From Sodiomyces alkalinus F11 (Eukaryota > Ascomycota > Sordariomycetes > Glomerellales > Plectosphaerellaceae): 64,000 bases of DNA. The DNA is taken from contig NW_021167080.1 in NCBI RefSeq assembly GCF_003711515.1, forward strand, positions 2,315,394 to 2,379,393, given 5' to 3'. Below the pieces are notes generated by a model that did no database searches, had not been told where the DNA came from, and was given only the letters and a program-made list of their open reading frames with translations. Of the stretch, positions 55,052-64,000 are shown piece by piece (within the stretch, counting starts at the first letter, position 1; every line of letters starts with the position of its first letter). The translations under genes and the position numbers were made by a program.

Positions 55052-57139
55052 TTATTTCTTATTGCCTCCGAAGCTCCGCACATGCCTGTGATTACCATCG
55101 TACGGATACCTAGTATGGATGCTTATGGAGCCCTACCGCCAAACTCGATGAAACGCTCATGGATTTCCAGCCGTTTTACAGCGCCATTCAGAAAATGATC
55201 TTGTGGCGACACTTTGCAGAGCCTCCTCTTTCTTTTTCACTTATTAATAATAGTCTTGTCTTCCGTGCCAGTCAGATCCAACCCTCGCTCTCCCTATGAT
55301 TTCATTAGTGTTCTTCTGTTTACGTACGAAGTTCGAATACAACGGAGTGCTTTTGTCTACTCCATGTTGTTCCCCAGCTTTGACCCACAGAGAACGACAA
55401 AGAACACGATCTCGAGAACGGCGCTAACCAAAAATACATTGCCAGTGAACATCTTCCAAGACCCAAGGCATGCGGAGGCTTGCAGGGGGGGTTCGAGAGG
55501 GATCTCACGATCGGCACCCTCCCGGGACGATCCCAATCTTTCCGACTTCATACCTCAAGTGGACATGCAATGATTAAGCAGACGCCGTGTCATATGGTAC
55601 GACTGCACGACTTAGCTTCGTGTTGCAGCTCATTCGAAGCTAAGGCAATGACGCGCATATTCATACTTTTTTTTTCCGGGTATTTTACAAAAGAAAAAAA
55701 AGAAAGAAAAAAAAAAGCCCTTTGGTTTGACAGTTCAAAGAATTCTTTCAAGCGGGCTTACCGAGTACCTAATTAGCTGAAAGATATCAGATACAGAAAA
55801 ACGGAGATAATTATCCGTCGTCGTCGTCGTTATTAACGCCATTTCGTTGAATCAATTTCTAACGTCCGTAAAAGCCGGGGATTCTCCCAGGTGAATCTCT
55901 TCGAACCTACACATATACATATATTGGAGGGGCCTATATCGTCGCGGCCGATGCCCTGGCTATTGCTCGACTGACAAAATCAATGATGACATCAGTGACA
56001 GGCATTGTCAGTCATTGTTGTTCCAAGGCTTTTGGGACGATTGCAAGTATCAAGTCCAAAATCCCGACACAAACCACAACCCCTTCAGGAACCGGCTACG
56101 CCATGAACGGGAAGAGTAAAAGGCTCAGAGGGATCTGAGAAGTGTTCTACTTTGCTTCAATGCAGGCGCTGTTTCACTCAGTCATACACAAATGAGTTTT
56201 GTCGTTTCTTGTGGCCATCGAACGTACTGGGGGATGGGTTTGTCTAACTAATATGACACAGAGTCTGGCTCGTCCTTTTCTTTTTCTTTCTATTTAACAA
56301 AAAGGGCCTAGGAATTTCCCTTTTGCGCTCAGGTGGTCGACAACCGTTTTGCGGGTTCCCGAGCAACGACAGACAGCCGTTACGCCGTACGTTCAAGGGT
56401 GGTGGGTGTACCGAACCGTTAATCAGCCACAGACATAGACTCGCGTACACGTTGCATGAGATGTTGGAAAGCGGCTACCCGAAGACAGTGAGATACGGAT
56501 GATGGCGTCATCTCTGTATGGTAAGTAGGTATGAAGTTGTTGATTCCCAGCCTAACACGATAAACAACCATTAACAAACAGGGAACATGCAGGTACGTCA
56601 GAGAGAGCCTGCAGCAGAACATTGTGTGTGTACCACGAACCGAGCTTTCCATTGCCAACATGGTCCGAGAAGGGTCACCCAGGTCAAGTCAAACGACATG
56701 GAGAAGCAAAGCAGTTCATAATAAGCATTATGCCTTGAATATCTCTATTCCAGTCCATACGTCATGAGTGGTACCGTGCTGGTCCGCCGATGGGGTGGAT
56801 GCTATTCTTCCAACTCGGAAAATCTGCATCCACCGCCATTTCCCCCTCAACCCTTGTCCATTTACGGACTATCCCCTGATCAATAAGCTTCCTCTCGTAA
56901 CCTATGCCCTGGCCCTTTCGCCTGGAAGCACCAATCCGATGAGACATTGCTCTCTCTGAGGCACATTGCTAGCTACAGCTATGTGCCTAGAAATCGCCGC
57001 ATGTCCGCCTGTATGACACCGCTCTATCCCCCCGCTTTAGGAGAGCTCCAGCGCTCAATCCTAGTTGAAGAAAGAAGACCAGCCTACAAAAGAAACGCCG
57101 CTGACTCTAAGACGCCGTATACCCAATGGCTAACTGCCT

Positions 57140-57747
57140 TTACTGCCTGTGAGGCACCACAAAGTGGGCTGTGGAGAGAGAACGTGTCAGCGCTTACTCG
57201 TTTTGCCATGATAAGGGGTTTTTTTTTTTCTTTTGAAAGGGGCTTGGGTGGTATGCATACTGGGCTGGTTGGCAATGAGCTGGACGCGGCCAATGACGTT
57301 CCGGTCAACGAACTGGTCCAAGTTGATGCCATGGACGTTCTGGATGAGGCCGAGGTTCAGGCCGCCGAGGTGCAGGTTGGCGAGGTTGAGGTTGTTGAAG
57401 AGACCCTGCTGGTGGAAGGCGAGGACGGTGTGGAGCTGCTGGAGCTGCAGAAGGGACTGGACATCGAAGGCTTGGGCGTTGAAGAGGTGAGAGAAGGCCA
57501 GCAGGTTGAGGTTCTGGGCCTGACCAAGCTGCTGGAAGAGGTTGAGGTTGACCTGGTTGAGGCGGAGAAGGTAGTTGAGGTCAACGTTCTGGAAGCCCTG
57601 GAGGCCGTTGAGCCGGGAGAGGTCGAAGGTGGTGCGAGCTTCGATGGTGCTTAGGGCGGTGGCGGAAGTCTCCTCAACAACGGCAGCCGGGGCAGCCGTG
57701 ACGAAGGTGGCGGCGAGGGCCGAAAGGACGACGGTGAAGAACTTCAT
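57140..57747 (-). CDS. Small secreted Leu/Asn/Gln-rich protein (copy 1)
   Basis: Exons (minus) 57747-57261 and 57168-57140; the 92-nt intron has GTATGC, GCTGAC and CCACAG; 171 aa. If unspliced, the frame ends at 57187 with a Lys-rich tail coded by an A-tract, which I disfavour. A signal peptide MKFFTVVLSALAATFVTAAPA is followed by a short pro-like segment, then about 110 residues built from Leu, Asn, Gln and Phe with repeated LNL/LQ/NL words (DLNYLLRLNQVNLNLF, QSLLQLQQLH, NLNLANLHLGGLNLGLI). No Cys pairs or catalytic motif. Proteins like this occur in Sordariomycetes without known function; a cell-wall or secreted structural role is a guess. A second, similarly organised gene lies 2.4 kb away in the same direction. 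Confidence 0.75.
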
Positions 57748-57898
57748 TTTGAGAGTTGGGATAGAAGGCAAATGAAAGCGGCTGAGGGAGTGTGGTGATC
57801 AGAAGAAGAAGAACAAGAAGCAAAAATTAGAATGAGCACAGCTCTGATATTCTGTAGGGGTATCTGAAAGAGTGGAAGAAAGAAACTAAAGAGCACAG

Positions 57899-57961
57899 CT
57901 GCAGTGGATGGTTAGCTGGGTTGATTTCAATGACGATCTATTGAATGCCTGGGTTGCTTAC
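57899..57961 (-). other. Probable 5'-UTR intron of secreted protein copy 1
   Basis: On the minus strand the segment starts GTAAGC, has a GCTAAC branch-point word 15-20 nt before the end and stops at CTGCAG (63 nt). It lies between the TATA box and the start codon. Confidence 0.55.
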
Positions 57962-58086
57962 CTCTGGAAGAATAAAAACGAAAAAAAAAAAAGAATGGAA
58001 GAGGAAAGGACGGGCTCTGTTTGCTGGATTGCTTGTGGGATGAGGTAGAACGGAAAAGATCAGCAACCATCGGCATGAGCCAGCGT

Positions 58087-58094
58087 CTTATATA
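58087..58094 (-). promoter_or_regulatory. TATA box of secreted protein copy 1
   Basis: TATATAAG on the minus strand, about 340 bp before the start codon; a spliced leader of about 240 nt would fit. Confidence 0.6.
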
Positions 58095-60169
58095 CACCAT
58101 CAAGTGAAGCTAGAAGAGATGAAAAGGGGGACCAGGCGGCGCCACTTACGGAGTAGAGCTCCGTTGCACTGTTGCTACCTCAATGACGGGGTGAACTGCG
58201 CTTGGGTGTGATCCAATGCGTCGCAAATCGGGAACCCAAGCTTCATCCGGTCTGAAGACAATCCACTCCGTACTAAGATGTCTCGAGGACAGGGGTAGAA
58301 CGACGTCCTCAGGATTTGGTAGAACATGTCTCCTTGCGAATTTCGAAGGGGATAGGTCGGGGTGACACTGGCACGTGAACAGACAGACCGAAGGATAAGG
58401 TATGGCTTGCTTCTTCCTGCCAAGAACCGCTCAGGCAAAATTCCCGACATGTAGGTCCAAGCGAAAAGGTTCGGAAAGGGATTCGCCCGAAGGGAGGTGG
58501 ACGAGGTTGGTGTCCCAAGATGCACCCTTTGCCGGGGTGGAAGATACGTTGTAAGGAAACAGAAGAGCGAAGGCCAAGAGAACAAGGCCACACGCAGAGC
58601 CTCCTGAAACCGCCCTGAACCGAAGCAACGATGTAATGTGATGGTTGATCTCAGCCGAGCGAAGCTGGTAATGACTGGGATAGGGACTATGGAATATGGA
58701 CTCGGTACTAATTACAGCGCAGTCCAGCCATTTTGTTAAGCCGATTAATTACCGAGTAGACAGCGCTGGCTGTTGGCAGCGTCCTCACGAGGCCTTCGAG
58801 ACGGAACAAAGCCAGGCGTGGTTGGCTCCTGGACAATTCTCAGTCATTGCCCAGCGACTGACCCTGACATTGCGGGCAGCGTAGCAAATGAGCCCCAGGA
58901 GCCCGGAAAGTCAGCAATCCGGTGCCGGAGTCTCTGGTCAGTCGCTTGGCGGGGCAAGACGATGGCGGGAGACAGAAGAAGGCATGACGCAAGAGCATCC
59001 CGAGACGAGACGAAAGACAACGTGAGACGGAGACTGAGATGGGATGACATGAAGATATTGACGCTCTGGCAGTCAGTGTGCATCTTGGAGGTTCTTGGCC
59101 GTGACATTCGATCAGATCTTGGTGGGGATAATTTGTGGAGAATGCCATAAAATATCGATAACTATTGGCCCTGAGACCCTTAAGAAAGCCCAATAAGGTT
59201 TGACAACCCCTCGGCACGGGGCTAGCGCGTACCAAACATGTACCAAGCACGTACCCCTTAGCTCCTCTGATTGGAGCCCCCTGCCACAGAGCCGAACTAC
59301 CCGCCCCACATCGGATGGTAACCCCCTATTCTCACCTGTGTCACCTATGAAACTCCCGATTTGTAAATTATCTTGGATGATCGACCATGAACCTCGTGGT
59401 CAGGTCGAAAGGATCTTGCTGACTGGGGGTGGTGGATGTGAGATGTTCTTTCTTTCTTTTTTTTTTTTTTTTTTTTTTCTTTTTAAAAAAAACAGCCCTT
59501 CTTCAGCAGACAATAGTGCTTAAGCTCAGACCGAGCAGTTGTGAAGGGACGATATACTGTCCGTACTACTCCGTACGCCGTAGTTCCCCTCGCCGTAAGC
59601 CACATTACAACAGACATCGTGTATTAGTAACTACTAACTACCCAGTATGTCTCCAAGACAACGGTTGACGTTCTATCCAGATGCGAGAAGGAATAGTTTG
59701 GGCTGACATCGGAGTCGAGGCCAAGTCGTGCTCGCTTGGTCTGGAAGATGCCATTGCCCCTTTGGAGGAACTACGAAAGTAGGTAATTACTTCGTTGTGG
59801 ACTGAAAGTTACAGGTACCCGCGGTTGTTACAATTAAGTATATCTTCCGTCTTTGTGATAGCTACCGAGCTCCCACCGCGTTTGCTTGCCCCCCCCATCC
59901 CGCGCCCTATTCCCGAAGCCTGGATTCGTGAGACTTGTAGCTCCGAAGGAAACACCGCAAGATCCTGTCAATGGTACAGAGAAAATATTACACATCGAAT
60001 TTCAGGCCTTTCAGCCAAGTGTGTAAATTATCAACGCCTACAAGACACCGGTTAATGCTAACCTGGCGTGCGTAGCACCCTCTCATATTCAACCCCAAGG
60101 CAGGGGATTCCCCATTAGCGGCCGTCCCAGCTCCAGTCACACTAAGTCTCCACCATCTGAGCATGTCGC
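58095..60169. other. Intergenic between the two secreted-protein genes
   Basis: 2.1 kb with no accepted gene. It includes TACGGAGTA words (58147-58155, 58265-58273, 59567-59576) and a T-run (59458-59480). The 138-aa minus frame (58175-58591) and 125-aa plus frame (58773-59150) lack signals and motifs. Confidence 0.5.
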
Positions 60170-60823
60170 TTAAAAGATGCCTACCGCTCGGATTTTGTTA
60201 GCCTTCGGGAGGGTGTCTGGGGGAGCGCTTGGGGATGGGAGGGTGTCTCTCTCACGTGTGCTGAAACCGTTCAGGAGACGGCCCTGCTGAATAAGCGTCA
60301 CCACTTGGAACTGGTTGATAATACCGAGAGACTGGAGCTGCGCCAGCTGCTGGAGTTGGGCGAGCAGCTGGATGTTCTGGTTCAGGCCCAGGTTGAAGAT
60401 GTTGGCGTTGACGAGCCGGCCCAATCCAAGGCCCTGCATGAGCCTGACAATGTTGTTCGTGAGGACCAAGCGCTGGCGGGTCGTCTCGAGGTCGACTTGT
60501 TCCTCCTGCTCGACTTCCTCCTCCTGCACGGCTTCCTCTTCCTCCTGCGCCACTTCTTCTTCCTCTTCCTCCTGCACCACCTCTTCTTGCTGTCTCTCCT
60601 CTTCACCCACCCTCTCCCCCTCCTCAACCTCGGCGTTCTCCTCTTCTTCTGCAGGAACCTCTTCGACGGCGCCCTCTCCTGTCTCGGGAGTTGGTACTGC
60701 GGATGGCTCTGCCTGCTCTTGCTCCTGGCGCAGCATGAGCGCCCCTGGGCGGTTTGCAGCCTGGGGGATGCTCAGCGCCGACACTAGGCCAGCAGATAGG
60801 ATGAGGACCGTCCAGGGCTTCAT
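60170..60823 (-). CDS. Small secreted protein with acidic pro-region and Leu/Gln-rich tail (copy 2)
   Basis: Start MKPWTVLILSAGLVSALSI, a clear signal peptide. Residues ~35-108 are dominated by Glu (EEVPAEEEE, QEEVVQEEEEEEVAQ). Residues ~115-190 repeat Leu/Gln/Asn words: NNIVRLMQGLGLGRLVNANI, NLGLNQNIQLLAQLQQLAQL, IINQFQVVTLIQQGRLLNGF. Read without splicing it is 217 aa. A likely 75-nt, phase-1 intron (60255-60181, GTGAGA, GCTAAC, GGTAG) would shorten the end to GFSTRIF (192 aa) and keeps the same stop. The composition, signal peptide, orientation and 3' phase-1 intron parallel copy 1. Function unknown. Confidence 0.75.
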   Translation of the reverse strand: MKPWTVLILSAGLVSALSIPQAANRPGALMLRQEQEQAEPSAVPTPETGEGAVEEVPAEEEENAEVEEGERVGEEERQQEEVVQEEEEEEVAQEEEEAVQEEEVEQEEQVDLETTRQRLVLTNNIVRLMQGLGLGRLVNANIFNLGLNQNIQLLAQLQQLAQLQSLGIINQFQVVTLIQQGRLLNGFSTRERDTLPSPSAPPDTLPKANKIRAVGIF

Positions 60824-61225
60824 GATGGATTCGATGTAGGCAGCTGACTGTATATTACCCTGAGGGGAATATTGTTCGAGTAGCCGCTTGTTGAGTTTCA
60901 AACGCGAAAAGGTGGCCAAGGTAAATGAAATGAAAGGAAATGGGTATCTCAAAAAACGAAAAAAGAAAAAGAGAAGAAAAAAAAAAGCCTTAAATGAATG
61001 CAGTGGGAACAAACCAAAAAGAGTCCAGCTAGGTAAAAGGTTAGCAGATTGATCACTGAACAGGCTTTCGAATACACAGGGACACAAGCCACGAACCTCT
61101 TAAAATGAAGAAAAGGAAAAGAAGAAGACGAAGACGAAGAAAAGGGACAGTAGATATGGCAGATAGAGTAATCTACAGATGAATCCGAGGAAACAAGCCT
61201 CTGGGGTTGATGGGGGACATGGAGG

Positions 61226-61233
61226 CTTATATA
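61226..61233 (-). promoter_or_regulatory. TATA box of secreted protein copy 2
   Basis: TATATAAG on the minus strand, about 400 bp before the start codon, the same word and a similar distance as in copy 1. A CTAAC...CTAG pair around 61030-61050 suggests a 5'-UTR intron, but its donor is unclear. Confidence 0.55.
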
Positions 61234-61861
61234 CATTAAGCTCTAGCTAAGCTCCAAAGGTAGAGAAGAAAATGTATTCGTAATGTCAATGGTTGACGAT
61301 GTCTATGGTCCCGGTGAGTTTCCAGTTCTCGGCAAGGTCTTCAAGTCCGCAATGCCGGTTTCATCAGATGACCATGCCACAACGACGTCAAAGCACCCTG
61401 AGGACAGGCTCTCCAATGTCTCATCGACCGACAACAGACAACATGACGTCTCAAGATGGAGTGTCCCAGGGCCTTGGCTTGGAATGAAACGTTTAATCGG
61501 ATGGCAGAGGAGGGTGCGGCGGGAAACATGATGATTGCATTTGTATTCGTACTCGAGTTGTGCTCAACTTTGGTTCGAGCTTGGTTGGGGTTGATAGCCG
61601 TGCATCATTAACTATGCATAATCAATAGCCCGGTGGAACTTCTTCGATGGCCCGTAACAAGCAAGCTCAACGTGAAGTCATTGCAGGTCCCCTACACCTC
61701 TGAGTACTGAAGTATATCAAGGGAGGAGAGCATAGATAGGGACAAAGGACCATTCCCAGGGTGCCTTTATGGGATATCGCGGGGGCGGATGCTCAGAAAG
61801 CGGGTATATGTTTTTTTTGTTTTTGCTTTTGTGTATGTTCGTCATCTCCGAAGATTTCCTT
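61234..61861. other. Intergenic, no gene seen
   Basis: Upstream region of secreted protein copy 2 and 3' flank of the one-TM protein gene. Frames at 61283-61531 overlap on both strands with no motif. Confidence 0.5.
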
Positions 61862-62284
61862 TCAACCACCTCTCGGTCTTTGTATTCGATTACCCTCGCT
61901 CACGCCCACCCCCTCGCCCCCGCCCCCGCCCTCCGGCTTTGCCTTGTGGGCATGGAACCCTAGCCATTCTCCCAGTATCCCGCCTGGCTTAGGCACGGGA
62001 CACTCACGCTGCGAGCGTCCTTCCGCAATGTGTCGTGCCTCGCCATCCTCGTCGCCCATCTGGTTGAACTGTACCATGCCGTCCTTGATCTCTGGGGTTT
62101 CGCGCCTCCTCCGCCTCCTACGGCGGCCGTCCTCGCCGACGACGACGTCACCGTCGGCATATGTGACACGCGGGGCTGGACAGGGCAGAATATGCGGTAG
62201 GCCGACAACGAGGAAGCTGGCGAAGACGGTGGTCGCGAAAAGCGATGAGGTCATGCGCGACCTCGGGTGTAGGTGTGGTGGCAT
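61862..62284 (-). CDS. Conserved small fungal protein with one membrane segment
   Basis: A single exon of 140 aa, start MPPHLHPRSRMTSS chosen over upstream codons because a conserved-looking block begins here. An N-terminal basic segment precedes one hydrophobic helix (SLFATTVFASFLVVGLPHIL) and a CPAPRV motif. After it come a charged RRRRRRRR region, KDGMVQFNQ and a CPVPKPGGILGEWLGF block. The layout (short basic N-tail, single helix, charged soluble part, paired Cys-Pro motifs) is that of a small inner-mitochondrial-membrane assembly factor, but I cannot name it. Divergent from PP4. Confidence 0.7.
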   Translation of the reverse strand: MPPHLHPRSRMTSSLFATTVFASFLVVGLPHILPCPAPRVTYADGDVVVGEDGRRRRRRRRETPEIKDGMVQFNQMGDEDGEARHIAEGRSQRECPVPKPGGILGEWLGFHAHKAKPEGGGGGEGVGVSEGNRIQRPRGG

Positions 62285-63170
62285 GATGTCGTCGTGGGTT
62301 GTCGGTGGGACAGGATGGACGAGAGATGGACGGGGGAGATGGATTGTGGGGAGACAGGAGACACGCTCGGTCTGTGAGGGAGCTGGCAGGAAGGAGTAAG
62401 TAAGAACACAGTTCAATTGACGAGGTTAGGGTCATTTTTAGCCGTCCTTACCTATCACCGCTTCATACTCGTGCAATTGAGCGATGTTGAGCGGTGGTGA
62501 GTCCTAAGACGTCGGGCGGGAGGCTCTTTGCTCTTTGGGAGAGCTGGAGGTATCGTACATGGGCTTCGAGCTGTCAAAATTCTCGGCATCTCGGTTTATT
62601 GAAGACGTACCGGTAAATGCGACTGGGCTCGGGCACCAGCCACAGTCAAGCCACATTGTCTCTCACAGGTACCTTAATAATGTACCTTACCCTAGATACA
62701 AAGTACCGATAAGACATTGATCCAAATATGGAATTGTGGATACCTGTCATCATCCCAAGAAACTTACTTCCCCTCGAAAGCTTGGGGCACTTTACACCTG
62801 ACAGGGTTCCTGGACGAACTTGGATGGTCGGGACTTGTAGGTGATAATTCTTCCTTGTAAAACACCGCCAAGCGCTGGAGATTTGGCGATCGGCAACACA
62901 ACTCCAACAATCGATTATTTGCAAACGCTATTACCGACTCAACCGACAGTCGCTGCAGTGTCTACCTACGCGTCATCTACCCTCCGAATACGATAGAAAG
63001 ACGGAATGCGACCGATAAAACTTTCACTTTCATGACTCTCCACTGTCCAGGCCGCGATTCCTACCTAACAGTGCAGTGCAGCGCGTGCTGTCGACACCCG
63101 ACGACGCGCCATTCCCTCCGAGTGCGATTACCGACCGGTTTCGCTGTAATATACCAATAACCCAGCTATC
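62285..63170. other. Divergent promoter region, small TM protein / PP4
   Basis: 886 bp with no supported gene. A GGTACC word and a related GTACCTTA repeat at 62668-62695. Confidence 0.5.
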
Positions 63171-63403
63171 ATGAATGATCTCGACAGGTTCGTCTACCTC
63201 CAGTTTTTTCCCCCGTGTTCCTTCTTTCATCCTCGTGCTGATTCGCACTCCTGCAGAGCGATCGCGCAGTTACGCGCATGCCGGCCAATCCCAGAAGCCG
63301 AGGTCCGAGAGCTCTGCCATAAAGCGCGCGAGCTGCTGATAGAAGAGGGAAACGTCGTCACAGTCACCGCACCTGTCACGGTATGTCTACACACTATACT
63401 CCA

Positions 63404-63447
<44 letters not shown>

Positions 63448-64000
63448 TGGGGGGGAGGATAAGTTTGTGGACAAGTAGGAAGGCTAACTTGTTCAAGATA
63501 TGTGGCGACATTCATGGTCAATTTCACGACCTCATGGAACTATTCCGGGTCGGTGGTGATGTTCCAGACACAAACTATCTCTTCATGGGTACGTTCGTGT
63601 TACATTGTGCCATGCCCCCCCCCGCCCCGTCCCCTGCTATTATTATGCCATGGTTGATCGAATGAGGGACACTTGGCTGATCTTGACTGTCGCCAGGCGA
63701 CTTTGTCGACCGTGGCTTTTACTCTCTCGAAACTTTCCTCCTCCTCCTTTGCCTCAAAGTTCGCTATCCCGACCGCATGACGCTTATCAGAGGCAACCAC
63801 GAGTCTCGCCAGATCACCACCGTCTACGGATTTTACGACGAATGCATGCGCAAGTACGGCTCGGCTAACGTCTGGCGATATTGTTGCGACGTATTCGACT
63901 ACCTCGCCCTCGGCGCCATCGTCCTCGGCGCTGCAAACTCCCTCGGCGACAGGCCCCAGCAGGAGAATGTGCAGGACGACGTGGAGATCGAAGTGTGCGA
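63171..64000 (+). CDS. pph3: Serine/threonine protein phosphatase PP4 catalytic subunit (partial, runs off the window)
   Basis: Exons 63171-63187, 63257-63380, 63498-63588 and 63697 to beyond 64000; introns of 69, 117 and 108 nt (GTTCGT, GTATGT, GTACGT donors). The first exon codes only MNDLDR (17 nt) and would be missed by frame-based calling. Spliced product so far: [67 protein letters not shown] and [16 protein letters not shown], all diagnostic of PP2A-like PP4. Metal ligands GDxHG, GDFVDRG and GNHE are intact. After ALGAIVLG the sequence departs into [21 protein letters not shown], an insert before the expected CVHGGLSP, known in fungal PP4 proteins. PP4 acts in DNA-damage checkpoint recovery and is a TAP42-binding phosphatase. 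Confidence 0.95.
63407..63442. repeat. (GA)n microsatellite in PP4 intron 2
   Basis: About 17 GA units inside the 117-nt intron; the intron keeps its GGCTAACTT branch word and CAAG acceptor. Confidence 0.9.

Larger units (their letters stand above)
53308..57139. other. 3.8-kb gene-poor region with an assembly gap
   Basis: No gene accepted. It contains ten N's, a GT repeat, a TACCTAGGTA/GGTACC cluster (54521-54556), and an AT-rich segment (about 54780-55200) in which a 79-codon frame stands alone. The left end is the promoter of the cyclin gene. 55900-57100 has only overlapping short frames on both strands. Confidence 0.5.

Noticed and set aside
55214..55573. 119-aa plus-strand frame with a signal-peptide-like start
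   Set aside because: The hydrophobic N-terminus is followed by a composition typical of random sequence; another frame on the opposite strand covers the same DNA.
56947..57654. 235-aa plus-strand acidic frame
   Set aside because: Antisense to secreted protein copy 1; its Glu/Val pattern is the complement of Leu/Asn/Gln codons, and it has no signal peptide.
58175..58591. 138-aa minus-strand frame
   Set aside because: No domain, no promoter sign, no intron signals; overlaps other frames of equal quality.
60305..60839. Plus-strand Leu-rich and Ser-rich frames
   Set aside because: Antisense to the Glu-rich region of secreted protein copy 2; composition follows from the repeat.

Overview
The window reads as nuclear DNA of a filamentous ascomycete (Pezizomycotina, most likely Sordariomycetes). 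The evidence is short GT..AG introns of about 50-140 nt with CTAAC/CTGAC-type branch points, Dicer-like 1, a fungal URA2-type CAD fusion, a FlbE-like developmental protein, a homeodomain/zinc-finger regulator with fungal architecture, and a left edge carrying a Ty1/copia element shredded by C-to-T changes in CpA context, the signature of repeat-induced point mutation (RIP).

Layout. 1-3.9 kb: 3' half of a RIP-mutated copia retrotransposon (integrase, reverse transcriptase, RNase H, polypurine tract, putative 3' LTR). 4.6-9.3 kb: a small charged protein (-) divergent from mitochondrial Lon protease (+). 10.3-14.5 kb: a 1330-aa transcription factor (-) with a Zn2Cys6-like cluster, a TALE/KN homeodomain, C2H2 fingers and five repeats of an unnamed ~60-aa module. 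16.6-20.8 kb: a FlbE-like protein and a BTB-like conserved protein (+). 21.1-29.1 kb: TAP42 (-) divergent from Dicer-like 1 (+), which converges on a hotdog thioesterase (-). 30.8-39.4 kb: a disordered basic protein (+), an MFS transporter (-) and a Yvc1-type TRP channel (-). 42.9-53.3 kb: URA2 (+), pyridoxamine-phosphate oxidase (+) and a cyclin (-). 53.3-57.1 kb: a gene-poor stretch with a 10-N assembly gap. 57.1-60.8 kb: two similarly built small secreted Leu/Asn/Gln-rich proteins (-). 61.9-64 kb: a one-TM small protein (-) divergent from the PP4 catalytic subunit (+), which runs off the right edge.

Functional links are loose, as expected for a fungal chromosome arm. Two genome-defence themes meet here: a RIP-destroyed retroelement and the RNA-silencing nuclease DCL1. 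TAP42 and the PP4 catalytic subunit are known partners in the TOR/PP2A-like phosphatase branch. Lon and possibly the one-TM protein act at mitochondria. Most gene models were spliced by eye; exon limits are given with each gene. The least described items are the five-module tail of the transcription factor and the secreted pair, which share a 3' phase-1 intron and similarly placed TATA boxes.
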